Source: an uncultured Methylobacillus sp.
Lineage (GTDB): Bacteria > Pseudomonadota > Gammaproteobacteria > Burkholderiales > Methylophilaceae
Length of the DNA: 17,632 nucleotides
NCBI GenBank assembly: GCA_946478965.1
Contig: CAMLDQ010000042.1
Coordinates: 1 to 17,632 of the forward strand
Direction of reading: 5' to 3'
Both the position numbers and the translations under genes were made by a program. The notes under the pieces were generated by a model. It saw nothing but the letters and a program-made list of their open reading frames with translations. It was not told the origin of the DNA and did no database searches. Positions 1-7,974 of the stretch are shown one piece after another (the stretch's first letter is position 1; every line of letters starts with the position of its first letter).

Positions 1-2
1 TT

Positions 3-79
3 TGGTTGCGGGGACAGGATTTGAACCTGTGACCTTCGGGTTATGAGCCCGACGAGCTGCCAGACTGCTCCACCCCGCG
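3..79 (-). tRNA. Initiator tRNA-fMet (anticodon CAT)
   Basis: The minus strand folds as a 77-nt tRNA with the CCA end encoded at 5..3. The anticodon CAT lies at 45..43. It has the two hallmarks of bacterial initiator tRNA: a C1-A72 mismatch at the end of the acceptor stem (5' CGCGGGG against 3'-half CCCCGCA), and three consecutive G-C pairs at the foot of the anticodon stem (GGG before and CCC after the CTCATAA loop). The T-arm sequence GGTTCAAATCC is standard. It would be charged with methionine, formylated and used for translation initiation. A strong promoter lies upstream at 124..153. The 3' flank is outside the window, so a terminator or a following tRNA cannot be judged. Confidence 0.97.
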
Positions 80-123
80 CCCGCGTTCGGCGCTTCGTTT
101 TGTGCGTTGCGTCGAGAGGTGAA

Positions 124-153
124 ACTATAGCAAATCTCTGAATTTCGTGTCAA
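124..153 (-). promoter_or_regulatory. Sigma70 promoter of the initiator tRNA gene
   Basis: On the minus strand a perfect -35 box TTGACA (153..148) is followed after 18 bp by TATAGT (129..124), a 5-of-6 match to the -10 consensus. The start point should fall near 117, leaving a 5' leader of roughly 38 nt to be removed by RNase P before the tRNA 5' end at 79. The promoter sits in the short gap just after the kdsB stop codon, so the tRNA is probably transcribed independently of the long envelope operon, though read-through from kdsB is possible because I see no terminator between them. Confidence 0.8.
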
Positions 154-155
154 CA

Positions 156-914
156 CTATTCTGCAAAAATCTCTCTGGCACGTTGCAAATCCTCGGCCGT
201 ATCCACGCCTGCATGCGGCGCCTCTGGAGTAACGGCTACACTTACCTTATAGCCGTGCCACAAGGCTCGAAGCTGTTCCAGTGATTCAAAAGCCTCGATG
301 CCGGAAGGCTGCAACGTGGAATATGCACGCAGGAAAGCTGCGCGATAGGCATAGATGCCGATATGCCTGTACGCCGGCAGCATTTCCGGCAACGCCTCAT
401 TCGCGGCAAAGGCATCCCGCGGATAAGGAATGGGCGCACGACTGAAATAAAGTGCATAACCGTTTTTATCCAGCACTACCTTGACGGCATTCGGGTTCAG
501 CATGGTCGCCTTGTCGGCAAGCGGATGACATGCCGTGGCAATCGCAGCCGCGGTATGCTCCTCCAGACTGGCCGCAACCTGCCGTATCAGCGCTGGCGCA
601 ATCAAAGGCTCGTCCCCTTGCACATTAACCACTACGATTTCGTCATCCCAACCTTGCTGCTGTACTACTTCGGCAATACGGTCCGTACCCGACACATGAT
701 CGGCTCGCGTCATGACGACGGCATACCCGTGACGATGTACCGCTTCAGCAATATCGGGATGATCGGTGGCGACGCACACACTCCCTGCACCGCTGGCTGC
801 CGCCCGCTCAGCCACGCGCACCACCATCGGCTTCCCGGCAATATCCAGCAGAGGCTTGCCTGGCAGGCGGGTGGACGCATACCTGGCTGGAATCACAACA
901 TTAAAGTCAGCCAA
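156..914 (-). CDS. kdsB: 3-deoxy-manno-octulosonate cytidylyltransferase (CMP-Kdo synthetase)
   Basis: This cytosolic enzyme activates Kdo with CTP to give CMP-Kdo, the donor for the inner core of lipopolysaccharide. The 252-residue product has the family length. It opens with the nucleotide-binding motif [15 protein letters not shown] (residues 8-22), followed by [12 protein letters not shown] (69-80) and the metal-binding VNVQGDEP (96-103). The start is a TTG codon at 914..912. The upstream Trm112-like gene's stop codon TAA is immediately before it in the same frame, so no earlier start is possible, and the next in-frame Met would remove the P-loop-like motif. A purine-rich GAAGAAGAGG lies a few bases upstream. 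It is the last gene of the cluster, and the weak start may set a low expression level. Confidence 0.96.
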   Translation of the reverse strand: MADFNVVIPARYASTRLPGKPLLDIAGKPMVVRVAERAAASGAGSVCVATDHPDIAEAVHRHGYAVVMTRADHVSGTDRIAEVVQQQGWDDEIVVVNVQGDEPLIAPALIRQVAASLEEHTAAAIATACHPLADKATMLNPNAVKVVLDKNGYALYFSRAPIPYPRDAFAANEALPEMLPAYRHIGIYAYRAAFLRAYSTLQPSGIEAFESLEQLRALWHGYKVSVAVTPEAPHAGVDTAEDLQRAREIFAE

Positions 915-1094
915 TTAAACCTCTTCTTCGGGAGGCAGTTTACGGGCGTCCGATTCCAGCATCACGGGAATTCCGTCCTTCACCGGGTAGGCCAGACGGC
1001 AAGGCCGGCAAACCAGTTCCTGCTCCGGCTTCTTGTAAACAAGCGGCCCCTTGCAAAGCGGGCACACCAATATTTCCAGCAATTTTGCATCCAT
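915..1094 (-). CDS. ycaR: Trm112-like / UPF0434 small zinc-binding protein (YcaR family)
   Basis: This 59-residue gene starts [18 protein letters not shown] and ends PPEEEV. It has the Trm112 family pattern: CPLC at residues 11-14 and a second Cys pair CRPC at 29-32, which together should form a zinc ribbon, then a conserved [12 protein letters not shown] segment (35-46) and an acidic tail. The role of the bacterial members is not settled; eukaryotic Trm112 activates methyltransferases. The ATG at 1094..1092 lies 3 nt after the lpxK stop, and the AGGAG for it sits inside the lpxK end. Its TAA abuts the TTG of kdsB with no base between. Placement between lpxK and kdsB is a conserved proteobacterial arrangement, which supports the call for so short a gene. 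Confidence 0.93.
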   Translation of the reverse strand: MDAKLLEILVCPLCKGPLVYKKPEQELVCRPCRLAYPVKDGIPVMLESDARKLPPEEEV

Positions 1095-1097
1095 AGC

Positions 1098-2075
1098 CTA
1101 ACTCCTCAACTTGTTCAGGATAGATTCCCCGAATGCGGGATCAATTTGCGCATCCACTTGCAGATACCACCAATTCGGACGCGCAAAAGCACGACATTTC
1201 ACGGCATCTTTTTCTGTCATCAGTACAGTATCTGTATTTTCAAACAACAAATCCTGACCTCTATATAAATAGTGGTCAGGATAAGGGTGTTCCTGCACAT
1301 CCAACCCAAGCTTACGCAATAGTTCGAAAAAACGTTGTGGGTGACCGATGCCTGCCACAGCGTGCACAGTCTGGTTCAAAAAGTCCGGAGCGGTAGCCGT
1401 GCGGCCACTATCGTTCAGGTTGCGGAATGCTGAAACGGCAAGCTTCATTTCGAAACCGCCCAACCCGCCTTGCTCCCCAGAATCCACCACGGCATCGACA
1501 TCGTGCAACCGTTCCGGGAATTCACGTAGCGGGCCTGCAGGAATCAGCATGCCGTTACCCATGCTTTTTTTTCCACCCACCACTGCAACCTCGATATCGC
1601 GCGCCAATGCGTAATGCTGCAATCCATCATCACATATCAAAAGATTACATTCAGGATGCGCCGCCAGCAGGGCCTGGGCCACAGCGGCGCGGTGGCGGCC
1701 CACCCAGATCGGGCACTCGATACGCTGCGCAAGCAACAGCGGTTCATCGCCATAATCCGCAGCAGATCCGGTAGCGCGTACTGCTCTTGGAATATTGATA
1801 TTGCTACCGTAACCTCGGCTGACGATTCCCGGCCGATAGCCATGCGCCTTGAGAAAACTCGCCAGCCACAACACCAGCGGCGTCTTGCCGGTGCCCCCGA
1901 CGGAAATGTTTCCGACCACGATGACCGGCACAGGAGCCTGCCAAACAGCCAGCACACCGGATCGATAAGCTATGCGGCGCAAAGCAGCCAACGAGCGAAA
2001 CACCTGACTCAGTGGCCAGAGCAGCAGATGCCACAAGCTAATACGCTGCCACTGCCGCTCCAGCCAAGCGCTCAT
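1098..2075 (-). CDS. lpxK: Tetraacyldisaccharide 4'-kinase
   Basis: LpxK phosphorylates the 4' position of the tetraacyldisaccharide precursor at the inner face of the cytoplasmic membrane, completing lipid IVA. The 325-residue product has an N-terminal hydrophobic segment (about 14-30), the P-loop GNISVGGTGKT (55-65), GDEP (109-112), CDDGLQHY (148-155) and GNGMLIPAGPLRE (173-185). The start is the ATG at 2075, one base after the msbA stop. A longer open frame reaches 2192 but would overlap msbA by over 100 nt and adds no family sequence. A run of eight A residues (coding strand, 1572..1565) lies just before GNG, giving VVGGKKSMGNG where family members usually have an Asp at the first Gly of that stretch; the reading frame is intact. 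Confidence 0.95.
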   Translation of the reverse strand: MSAWLERQWQRISLWHLLLWPLSQVFRSLAALRRIAYRSGVLAVWQAPVPVIVVGNISVGGTGKTPLVLWLASFLKAHGYRPGIVSRGYGSNINIPRAVRATGSAADYGDEPLLLAQRIECPIWVGRHRAAVAQALLAAHPECNLLICDDGLQHYALARDIEVAVVGGKKSMGNGMLIPAGPLREFPERLHDVDAVVDSGEQGGLGGFEMKLAVSAFRNLNDSGRTATAPDFLNQTVHAVAGIGHPQRFFELLRKLGLDVQEHPYPDHYLYRGQDLLFENTDTVLMTEKDAVKCRAFARPNWWYLQVDAQIDPAFGESILNKLRS

Positions 2076-2076
2076 C

Positions 2077-3813
2077 TCAATGAAATTGCTTTCTGTAGAG
2101 CGCCGCATAATGGGCGTCATGGGCAAGCAGCTCTTCATGCGTGCCGCTTTCGACGATTTCGCCCTTTTCCATGACCAGGATGCGATCGGCATTGACGATG
2201 GTCGACAGCCGGTGTGCGATGATCAATGTCGTACGCCCTTGCATCAAGCTATCCAAGGCCGCCTGAACGTGCTTTTCAGACTCGGTATCGAGAGCCGACG
2301 TCGCCTCGTCAAGCAATAGGATAGGAGCATCCTTCAGGATCGCACGCGCAATTGCCAGTCGCTGCCGCTGCCCACCCGAGAGCCGCACGCCGCGATCGCC
2401 GATTTCACTATAGAGCCCTCCAGGCAATTGCTGGATGAACTCCCACGCATAAGCGGCCTGAGCTGCCGCAATGACCTCCGCTTCGGAGCGGCTACGTAGT
2501 GTGCCATAGGCGATATTATTGAAAACGGTATCATTGAACAGCGTAACGTCCTGACTTACCAGCGCAAATTGCGCCCGCAGATTCTCGAGCGGCATCGCAC
2601 GGATATCGACGCCATCCAGCAAGATCAGCCCTTGCTGCAACTCGTAGAAACGCGGCAGCAGGCTCACCAACGAACTCTTGCCGCCGCCGGAACGCCCAAC
2701 CAGCGCAACCTTTTCGCCCGAATTCACCTTGAGGTTAACTTCGTGCAGCGCATTGCGCTTGGCATTGTCATAGCGCAAGTTCACGTGCCTGAACTCGATC
2801 TCGCCACGCGCCTTCTCGATGACTTTTTCCCCTGCATCCTCCTCCGCAGGCTCGTCCATCAGGCCGAATACGCTTTGCGCGGCGGCGACCCCCACCTGAA
2901 TGTCCTCGTTCATGCCGGTCAGGCTTTTCACGGGCGCGATCAGCATCAGGATGGCGCCGACGAAGGCGGCGAATTCACCTGCGCTGAATTTACCGACAGA
3001 GTAATACACCACCCAGGAAAGTCCGGCCGCGGCAATCATTTCCACCACCATGCTGTTGAGCCCGGCGACACGCCCCAGCCGGATCTGCATGCGCCGGTTC
3101 TTGCCCACGGCTGCAGCAAAACGATGATTTTCGTATTCTGCCCCGCCGAAAATCTTGACCACGCGCTGGCCGCTGACCGACTCCTCCAGAATACGTGTCA
3201 TGGCGCCCACCGATTCCTGCACCGCCTTGCCCGCTCCGCGAATCCGCGGCGTCATCAGCCGCAGGTAATACGCCATAAAAGGGGCAATCACGCCGAACAC
3301 CAACGTCAGACGCCAGTTCAGATAAAGCATGTAGCCGATCATGCCGACGATGGTAAGGGAATCGCGGACAGCACTGACCACAACCTTGGTGGATGCACTC
3401 GCCATCTGTTCCGCGTTGTAGGTGAGCGTGGACGTGACGACGCCGGCCGAGTTCGCATCGAAGTAACGCACCGGAAATGTCATCAAGCGGCGAAAGGCGT
3501 CGAGGCGGATGCCTTCGACCACCCGCCGAGCAAGCCAGCGCATGCTGAAATAGGAAACGAACCCAGCCAAGGCGCGAATGGACAACAAGATAAACAGCAG
3601 CCATGGCAGGATGGCCAACTTGCTCGGATCCTGCTTCACGAAGCCCTGATCGGTCACCATCTTGATCGCGGCCAGGAACCCGGTATTGGTTGCCGAATAG
3701 ATTGCCAGCGACAGCACGCTGATGAGGAACATCTGCCAATACCGCCAGGCATAGCGCATCAGGCGGAGATAGAGGATCTTGGCGCTGGGATGGGAGTGAG
3801 TGCTTTCTGACAT
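2077..3813 (-). CDS. msbA: Lipid A-core flippase, ABC transporter MsbA
   Basis: A half-transporter of 578 residues with a fused ABC transmembrane domain (about 20-310, six hydrophobic segments) and an ATPase domain. The ATPase has Walker A GRSGGGKS (373-380), Q-loop near Q421, signature LSGGQ (478-482), Walker B ILLLDEA (498-504) and the switch His534 in AHRLS. The homodimer moves lipid A-core from the inner to the outer leaflet of the cytoplasmic membrane. Adjacency to lpxK distinguishes it from other exporters of this fold. I chose the ATG at 3813; a GTG at 3837 would add eight residues (MRRRIGYS), and neither start has a strong ribosome binding site. The stop is one base before lpxK. Confidence 0.94.
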   Translation of the reverse strand: MSESTHSHPSAKILYLRLMRYAWRYWQMFLISVLSLAIYSATNTGFLAAIKMVTDQGFVKQDPSKLAILPWLLFILLSIRALAGFVSYFSMRWLARRVVEGIRLDAFRRLMTFPVRYFDANSAGVVTSTLTYNAEQMASASTKVVVSAVRDSLTIVGMIGYMLYLNWRLTLVFGVIAPFMAYYLRLMTPRIRGAGKAVQESVGAMTRILEESVSGQRVVKIFGGAEYENHRFAAAVGKNRRMQIRLGRVAGLNSMVVEMIAAAGLSWVVYYSVGKFSAGEFAAFVGAILMLIAPVKSLTGMNEDIQVGVAAAQSVFGLMDEPAEEDAGEKVIEKARGEIEFRHVNLRYDNAKRNALHEVNLKVNSGEKVALVGRSGGGKSSLVSLLPRFYELQQGLILLDGVDIRAMPLENLRAQFALVSQDVTLFNDTVFNNIAYGTLRSRSEAEVIAAAQAAYAWEFIQQLPGGLYSEIGDRGVRLSGGQRQRLAIARAILKDAPILLLDEATSALDTESEKHVQAALDSLMQGRTTLIIAHRLSTIVNADRILVMEKGEIVESGTHEELLAHDAHYAALYRKQFH

Positions 3814-3847
3814 GCTGTAACCGATGCGCCGCCTCACGCGGACAGCA

Positions 3848-4270
3848 TCAGGAACCGGACCTGGCCTGGGTGGCGAAGGTGATGTGGGTAAATCCGGACT
3901 GGCGCGAGGCTTCCATCACATTCACCACGGATTGATGCGTGCTCTGGGCATCGGCATTGATCACGATGGTAGGCTCTTTGCCGTTTGCTGCCGCATTGCG
4001 CAGCGCCGCCGCAATCGCATCCACGCTGCCGTCCTGCAGTGCACGATTGTTGACGGTGTAATGGCCGCCGGCATCCACACCGACAGTGATTGTCAATGGC
4101 TTATCCTCCGGAGCGCTCGCTTCTGCCGTGGGTAAGTTGATCTGGAGTTCGTTGATGCGCGAGAAGGTAGCGCTCACCACCAGGAAAATAATGATGACCA
4201 ACAGTACGTCGATCAGCGGAACCAGGTTGATTTCCAGTTCCTCGTGCTTTCTCCCGCGGCGAAAATTCAT
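3848..4270 (-). CDS. exbD: ExbD/TolR-family proton-channel subunit
   Basis: A 140-residue inner-membrane protein with a short cytoplasmic N-terminus (MNFRRGRKHEELEIN), one transmembrane helix (about 16-35) and a periplasmic domain. The helix carries LVPLIDVLLVIIIF with Asp21, the position expected for the proton-translocating Asp of ExbD/TolR. It pairs with the ExbB-like gene immediately upstream: the ExbB stop TAA directly abuts this ATG, in the same frame, so translation is probably coupled. There is no tonB or tolA next to it. The pair is found with msbA/lpxK in other beta- and gammaproteobacteria, so it is likely an ancestral resident of the lipid A operon; its driven partner cannot be told from this window. 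Confidence 0.9.
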   Translation of the reverse strand: MNFRRGRKHEELEINLVPLIDVLLVIIIFLVVSATFSRINELQINLPTAEASAPEDKPLTITVGVDAGGHYTVNNRALQDGSVDAIAAALRNAAANGKEPTIVINADAQSTHQSVVNVMEASRQSGFTHITFATQARSGS

Positions 4271-4876
4271 TTACTTGCGCTCGCCCTGAATGATTTCCAC
4301 CAACTTGATCGCCTCCTGCTCCATCTCGACGATCAGGCTGTCCACCTTGGCGCGGAAATGGCGGTAGAAGATCATGCTAGGTACAGCCACGATGATGCCC
4401 ATCGCAGTGTTGTACAGCGCCACGGAAATGCCGCGGGCGAATAAAGCCACATCATGACCGGTAGAGGTGAAGGCGCCGAACAGTTCCACCATCCCGATCA
4501 CGGTCCCGAGCAAGCCGAGCAGCGGGCTGACGGCGGCGATAGTTCCCAGCGTGGTCAGGTAGCGATCAAGCTTGTGGGCGACCGCGCGGCCGGACTCCTC
4601 GACCGACTCTTTCATCACTTCACGGGAATTGCCGATATTGCTGATCGCTCCGGCAAAGATTTCGCCCAGCGGAGAGTGCTGCTCCAGTCGTGCACAGGTT
4701 TCTTTGGTCACCCCGCCCTGCTTCAGCCATTGGCGCACCTCAGGCAACAAGGTTTTCGGGGCGATCATGTCGGAACGCAACGCCCAGAAGCGCTCCGCGA
4801 TAATGGCCAAGGATACGACCGACGCGAAAATCAGCGGCCAAATCGGCCAGCCGGCCGCCTCAATGATGCTCCACAC
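4271..4876 (-). CDS. exbB: ExbB/TolQ/MotA-family proton-channel subunit
   Basis: A 201-residue polytopic inner-membrane protein with the ExbB layout: one N-terminal helix (about 10-28), a long cytoplasmic region, then two helices (about 108-132 and 145-170). The MotA/TolQ/ExbB core is visible in LGTIAAVSPLLGLLGTVIGMVELF and GISVALYNTAMGIIVAVPSM. With ExbD it should form a proton-motive-force-driven motor. The start is GTG (4876..4874), preceded by AAGGA about 8 nt upstream; no in-frame ATG is better placed. It lies 35 nt after comEC. Whether it works with TonB, Tol or neither is not shown by the sequence; the absence of tonB nearby argues against a dedicated TonB operon. Confidence 0.91.
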   Translation of the reverse strand: MWSIIEAAGWPIWPLIFASVVSLAIIAERFWALRSDMIAPKTLLPEVRQWLKQGGVTKETCARLEQHSPLGEIFAGAISNIGNSREVMKESVEESGRAVAHKLDRYLTTLGTIAAVSPLLGLLGTVIGMVELFGAFTSTGHDVALFARGISVALYNTAMGIIVAVPSMIFYRHFRAKVDSLIVEMEQEAIKLVEIIQGERK

Positions 4877-4911
4877 GATGGCTTTCCTTGTTGGTAAAAA
4901 TTCGCGCTACT

Positions 4912-7293
4912 TTATCCTGCAGCGCCATTTTCGGCAACCCCGAAGCTGTCCAGATGCCAGTAGTGCGGGGCCTCCTGGCGCCACGTTTTCCGCTGTATCC
5001 GTCGCCCTGGGATAAGGTCGAAGAATATCGTCCCATCACTGTCGCTGCGATAAATGTGACTGCCTTGGACGCGATAACGCTCGACAACTTCCTGCTTGGG
5101 ATGGCCAAAACGATTTCGATAACCTACCGTGAAAACCGCCGCCGCAGGGCTTACCGCCTCGACAAACTCCGGCGTCGAGGAGGTCTTGCTGCCATGATGG
5201 GGCACCACCAGTATATCCGCCTTTATCGTCGCTTCATCGCGGTCCAGCAATGCCGCTTCCGAAGCGCGCTCGATGTCGCCCGCAAGCAGCACGCTCCCGG
5301 CAGCGGCCGTCACCTTGAGCACGCAACTGCGCTCATTATCCTTCAGCTTCGCCATCGCATAGCTCTGCGGCGAGGGATGCAGCATATCGAAGCGCACCCC
5401 ATCCCATTGCCAGGACTGGCCCGCAACGCACTCGACATGCGACTTCATCGCCGAAACCACAGGATTTCGATGCGGCAGCGACGAGGCCAACCAGGCAACA
5501 GGCATCGCCCGTATCACGGAAAGCGCGCCGCCGCTGTGATCGGCATCGTCGTGCGAGACGACCATGCCATCCAGACGTTCCAGACCGGAACCACGCAAGT
5601 ACGGCACGATGATACGGTTGCCGCTATCCGCATCCACGCTGTAGCGCGGGCCGGCATCATATAAAAGCACGTGTTGCGCCGTCTGCAACACGACCGCAAG
5701 CCCCTGCCCTACGTCGAGCACGGCCACGCGCAATTCCCCCGGCTGCGGACGAACGGGCAGCAGCAGGAACATGGGCAGGAGCGCTATCCCACCCAGCCAT
5801 CGCAACGGAAAGCCGCGCGGCAACAACACCCAGCCGACGCCGACCAGCCCAGCCAACATCGCCCAACCGGCAGGTGCATGCTGCTGCCAGACTGCCAGCG
5901 GCATATCGGCGCAAACTTTCAGCAGCCACATACAGCCGGCCATGACGCCATGTGCAAGCTGCAAGATTCCATCCAGCGGAATTACCGCCGCCAACAATGC
6001 CAACGGTGTCACGACGAGGCTTACCACGGGAATCGCAAATGCATTTGCCAATGGCGATACGATGGAAATCTGCTGAAACAATACCAGCAGCAGCGGTGTA
6101 AGCCCCAGCAGCATCACCCACTGCGCGTGCAGGGCCTCGTGCAGCCAGCCGGGCCGTGCCAGACGGTTGCCTCCGGCATACAAAAGCAAGGCCACAGCGC
6201 CGAATGACAGCCAGAATCCCGGTGCCAACACCGCCCAAGGGTCCATCACGACCACGGCCAGCAACGCCCAGCACAACACCAGCGACATGGGTGCTGCCCG
6301 CCCACTCCATAACGCTGCCGCCAGCACTGCCAGCATGTAGAAAGTACGCTGCGTCGGCACAGCAAAGCCGGCAAGCAAGGCATAGGCTCCAGCCACCAGC
6401 AGCGCCGCCAGCGCCGCCGCCTTGCGCGCCGGACACCAGAGTGCCAACTTTTCGATGCGACGCCAACCAGCGGCCACCAGCGTGAAGGCCAAGCCCGCCA
6501 CCATCGTCACGTGCAGGCCTGAAATACTCACCAGATGGACGACTCCGGTACGACGGAACACTTCCCAGTCGCTGTCGGCAATCGCACTTTCATCCCCGAT
6601 TGCCAATGCGCGCAGCACGCCGGCATAAGGCGCTGAACCGAGCACCTCCTGGAAGTGCTCGCGCACACTTTCGCGCACACGCTCGACCCAATAGGTCGGT
6701 CGCATCACAAAACCCGACAGGCGCGCATTGGCGGGATCCTTGCGGATGTATCCGGTCGCCCGGATATTGCGCTCCAGCGCCCAGGCCTCGAAATCAAAGC
6801 CGTGGGGGTTGTAGGTCCCATGAGGCTGCTTCAGCCTGACCGTCAGACGCCAACGCTCCCCCGGGTGGAATTCGCCTTTCGGCAGCACGGGCATGGCTTG
6901 CCGGAAATCGGCAAAATAGCGGGCTATCGAGATGTGATGCGGCACATGGGCGCCGGGGGTTTCCACCTGCTCCACGTCCAGCAGGAAACGTTCGCCGCGA
7001 TCTTCCTGCTGGGGCATTGAAGCTACCACGCCAGTCAGTCGGATATCCCGACCCTCCCATTCGGGCGGCAGCCGGTCGGCAAGGCGCACATGGGCCATCG
7101 CCGCCGCATAGAAGAGGCCGGCCAGCAGCGCGCACAGGAGAAAAACCATCCGGCGGAGCCGCGGATGACGGAAAACAGCGTACTGCAGCGCTGCCGCCGG
7201 CAGCAAAACCAGTGACCATGCCGCAGGTGGCAAAGTCGCCTGTTGTTGCAGCAGCCAAACCCCGAGCACAAATGCGAGGATGGCGCCGCGCAT
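4912..7293 (-). CDS. comEC: ComEC/Rec2 DNA-uptake channel protein
   Basis: This 793-residue protein is predicted to carry single-stranded DNA across the cytoplasmic membrane during natural transformation. An N-terminal ComEC-type region (DUF4131, about 25-190) follows hydrophobic segments, then the multi-helix Competence domain (about 220-510) with the family motif HLVSISGLHVT (253-263), then a periplasmic metallo-beta-lactamase-like domain (about 520-760) with LDVGQGLAVV (526-535), SHDDADHSGG (580-589) and VPHHGSKTSS (697-706). All three expected regions are complete, with no frameshift. The ATG is three bases after the lolD stop, so it is cotranscribed with the lipoprotein-release genes. 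Together with pilT/pilU at the other end of the window it suggests competence potential, but the other com and pil genes are not visible here. Confidence 0.95.
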   Translation of the reverse strand: MRGAILAFVLGVWLLQQQATLPPAAWSLVLLPAAALQYAVFRHPRLRRMVFLLCALLAGLFYAAAMAHVRLADRLPPEWEGRDIRLTGVVASMPQQEDRGERFLLDVEQVETPGAHVPHHISIARYFADFRQAMPVLPKGEFHPGERWRLTVRLKQPHGTYNPHGFDFEAWALERNIRATGYIRKDPANARLSGFVMRPTYWVERVRESVREHFQEVLGSAPYAGVLRALAIGDESAIADSDWEVFRRTGVVHLVSISGLHVTMVAGLAFTLVAAGWRRIEKLALWCPARKAAALAALLVAGAYALLAGFAVPTQRTFYMLAVLAAALWSGRAAPMSLVLCWALLAVVVMDPWAVLAPGFWLSFGAVALLLYAGGNRLARPGWLHEALHAQWVMLLGLTPLLLVLFQQISIVSPLANAFAIPVVSLVVTPLALLAAVIPLDGILQLAHGVMAGCMWLLKVCADMPLAVWQQHAPAGWAMLAGLVGVGWVLLPRGFPLRWLGGIALLPMFLLLPVRPQPGELRVAVLDVGQGLAVVLQTAQHVLLYDAGPRYSVDADSGNRIIVPYLRGSGLERLDGMVVSHDDADHSGGALSVIRAMPVAWLASSLPHRNPVVSAMKSHVECVAGQSWQWDGVRFDMLHPSPQSYAMAKLKDNERSCVLKVTAAAGSVLLAGDIERASEAALLDRDEATIKADILVVPHHGSKTSSTPEFVEAVSPAAAVFTVGYRNRFGHPKQEVVERYRVQGSHIYRSDSDGTIFFDLIPGRRIQRKTWRQEAPHYWHLDSFGVAENGAAG

Positions 7294-7296
7294 TCG

Positions 7297-7974
7297 CTAG
7301 GCTGGCAGCAGCAGGCCGTCTTCCAGCCGCAACATACGCCCCATCCTGCCCGCCAGCTCGGGGTCATGCGTAACCACGACCAGACTGGTACCGAGATCAC
7401 GGTTCAACCCCAGTAACAGGTCGAACACGCCATGCGCGGTATGCCGGTCAAGATTACCGGTCGGCTCATCGGCCAGCACGCACTGCGGACGGGTCACCAG
7501 GGCACGCGCCACGGCGGCACGCTGACGCTCGCCGCCGGAAAGCTCGCCCGGCATGTGCTGCATGCGCTTGCCCAGCCCCACTTTTTCGAGAATGGCCGTT
7601 GCGGCATCCATCGCTTCGGAGCGCACCATCCGCCGCACCAGCAATGGCATGGCCACGTTTTCCAGCGCGGTAAATTCCGGCAGCAGGTGATGGAACTGGT
7701 AGATAAAGCCCAAGGAACGGTTGCGCAATTCCCCGCGTTTGGTTTCGTTCAACCCGGCCAGGGCATGCCCGAGCAAATCCACCTCGCCAGAAGTCGGCTC
7801 ATCCAACCCTCCGAGCAGGTGCAACAAGGTACTTTTGCCTGAGCCGGAGGCGCCGATAATCGCCACCTGCTCGCCGGCATCGATAGCGAGATCGATTCCG
7901 TTCAAGACGGCGACATCCAGCCCGGTATAGGTTTTGTGCAGGTTGCGGCAAGCAATCACGGAAGTATTACTCAT
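7297..7974 (-). CDS. lolD: Lipoprotein-releasing system ATP-binding protein LolD
   Basis: This 225-residue ABC ATPase powers release of outer-membrane lipoproteins from the inner membrane to the carrier LolA. It shows Walker [10 protein letters not shown], the LolD-typical [18 protein letters not shown] after the Q-loop, signature LSGGERQR and Walker [12 protein letters not shown], with a switch His in VVTHD. It differs from the related MacB and FtsE ATPases chiefly in context: it overlaps the permease gene lolC by 8 nt (ATG inside the lolC end). The downstream comEC starts three bases after its TAG. Confidence 0.94.
   Translation of the reverse strand: MSNTSVIACRNLHKTYTGLDVAVLNGIDLAIDAGEQVAIIGASGSGKSTLLHLLGGLDEPTSGEVDLLGHALAGLNETKRGELRNRSLGFIYQFHHLLPEFTALENVAMPLLVRRMVRSEAMDAATAILEKVGLGKRMQHMPGELSGGERQRAAVARALVTRPQCVLADEPTGNLDRHTAHGVFDLLLGLNRDLGTSLVVVTHDPELAGRMGRMLRLEDGLLLPA

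Noticed and set aside
363..1268. Plus-strand open frame of 301 codons across kdsB, the Trm112-like gene and lpxK
   Set aside because: It is a shadow of three confirmed minus-strand genes and its protein has no family features or plausible ribosome binding site.
2076..2192. N-terminal extension of lpxK to 2192
   Set aside because: It would overlap msbA by more than 100 nt and the added 39 residues do not resemble the LpxK family; the ATG one base after the msbA stop fits.
2569..3810. Long open frame (413 codons) on the plus strand antisense to msbA
   Set aside because: It lies wholly opposite a well-conserved ABC transporter, its translation is rich in His, Gln and Arg with no recognisable domain, and such frames are expected opposite GC-biased coding sequence.
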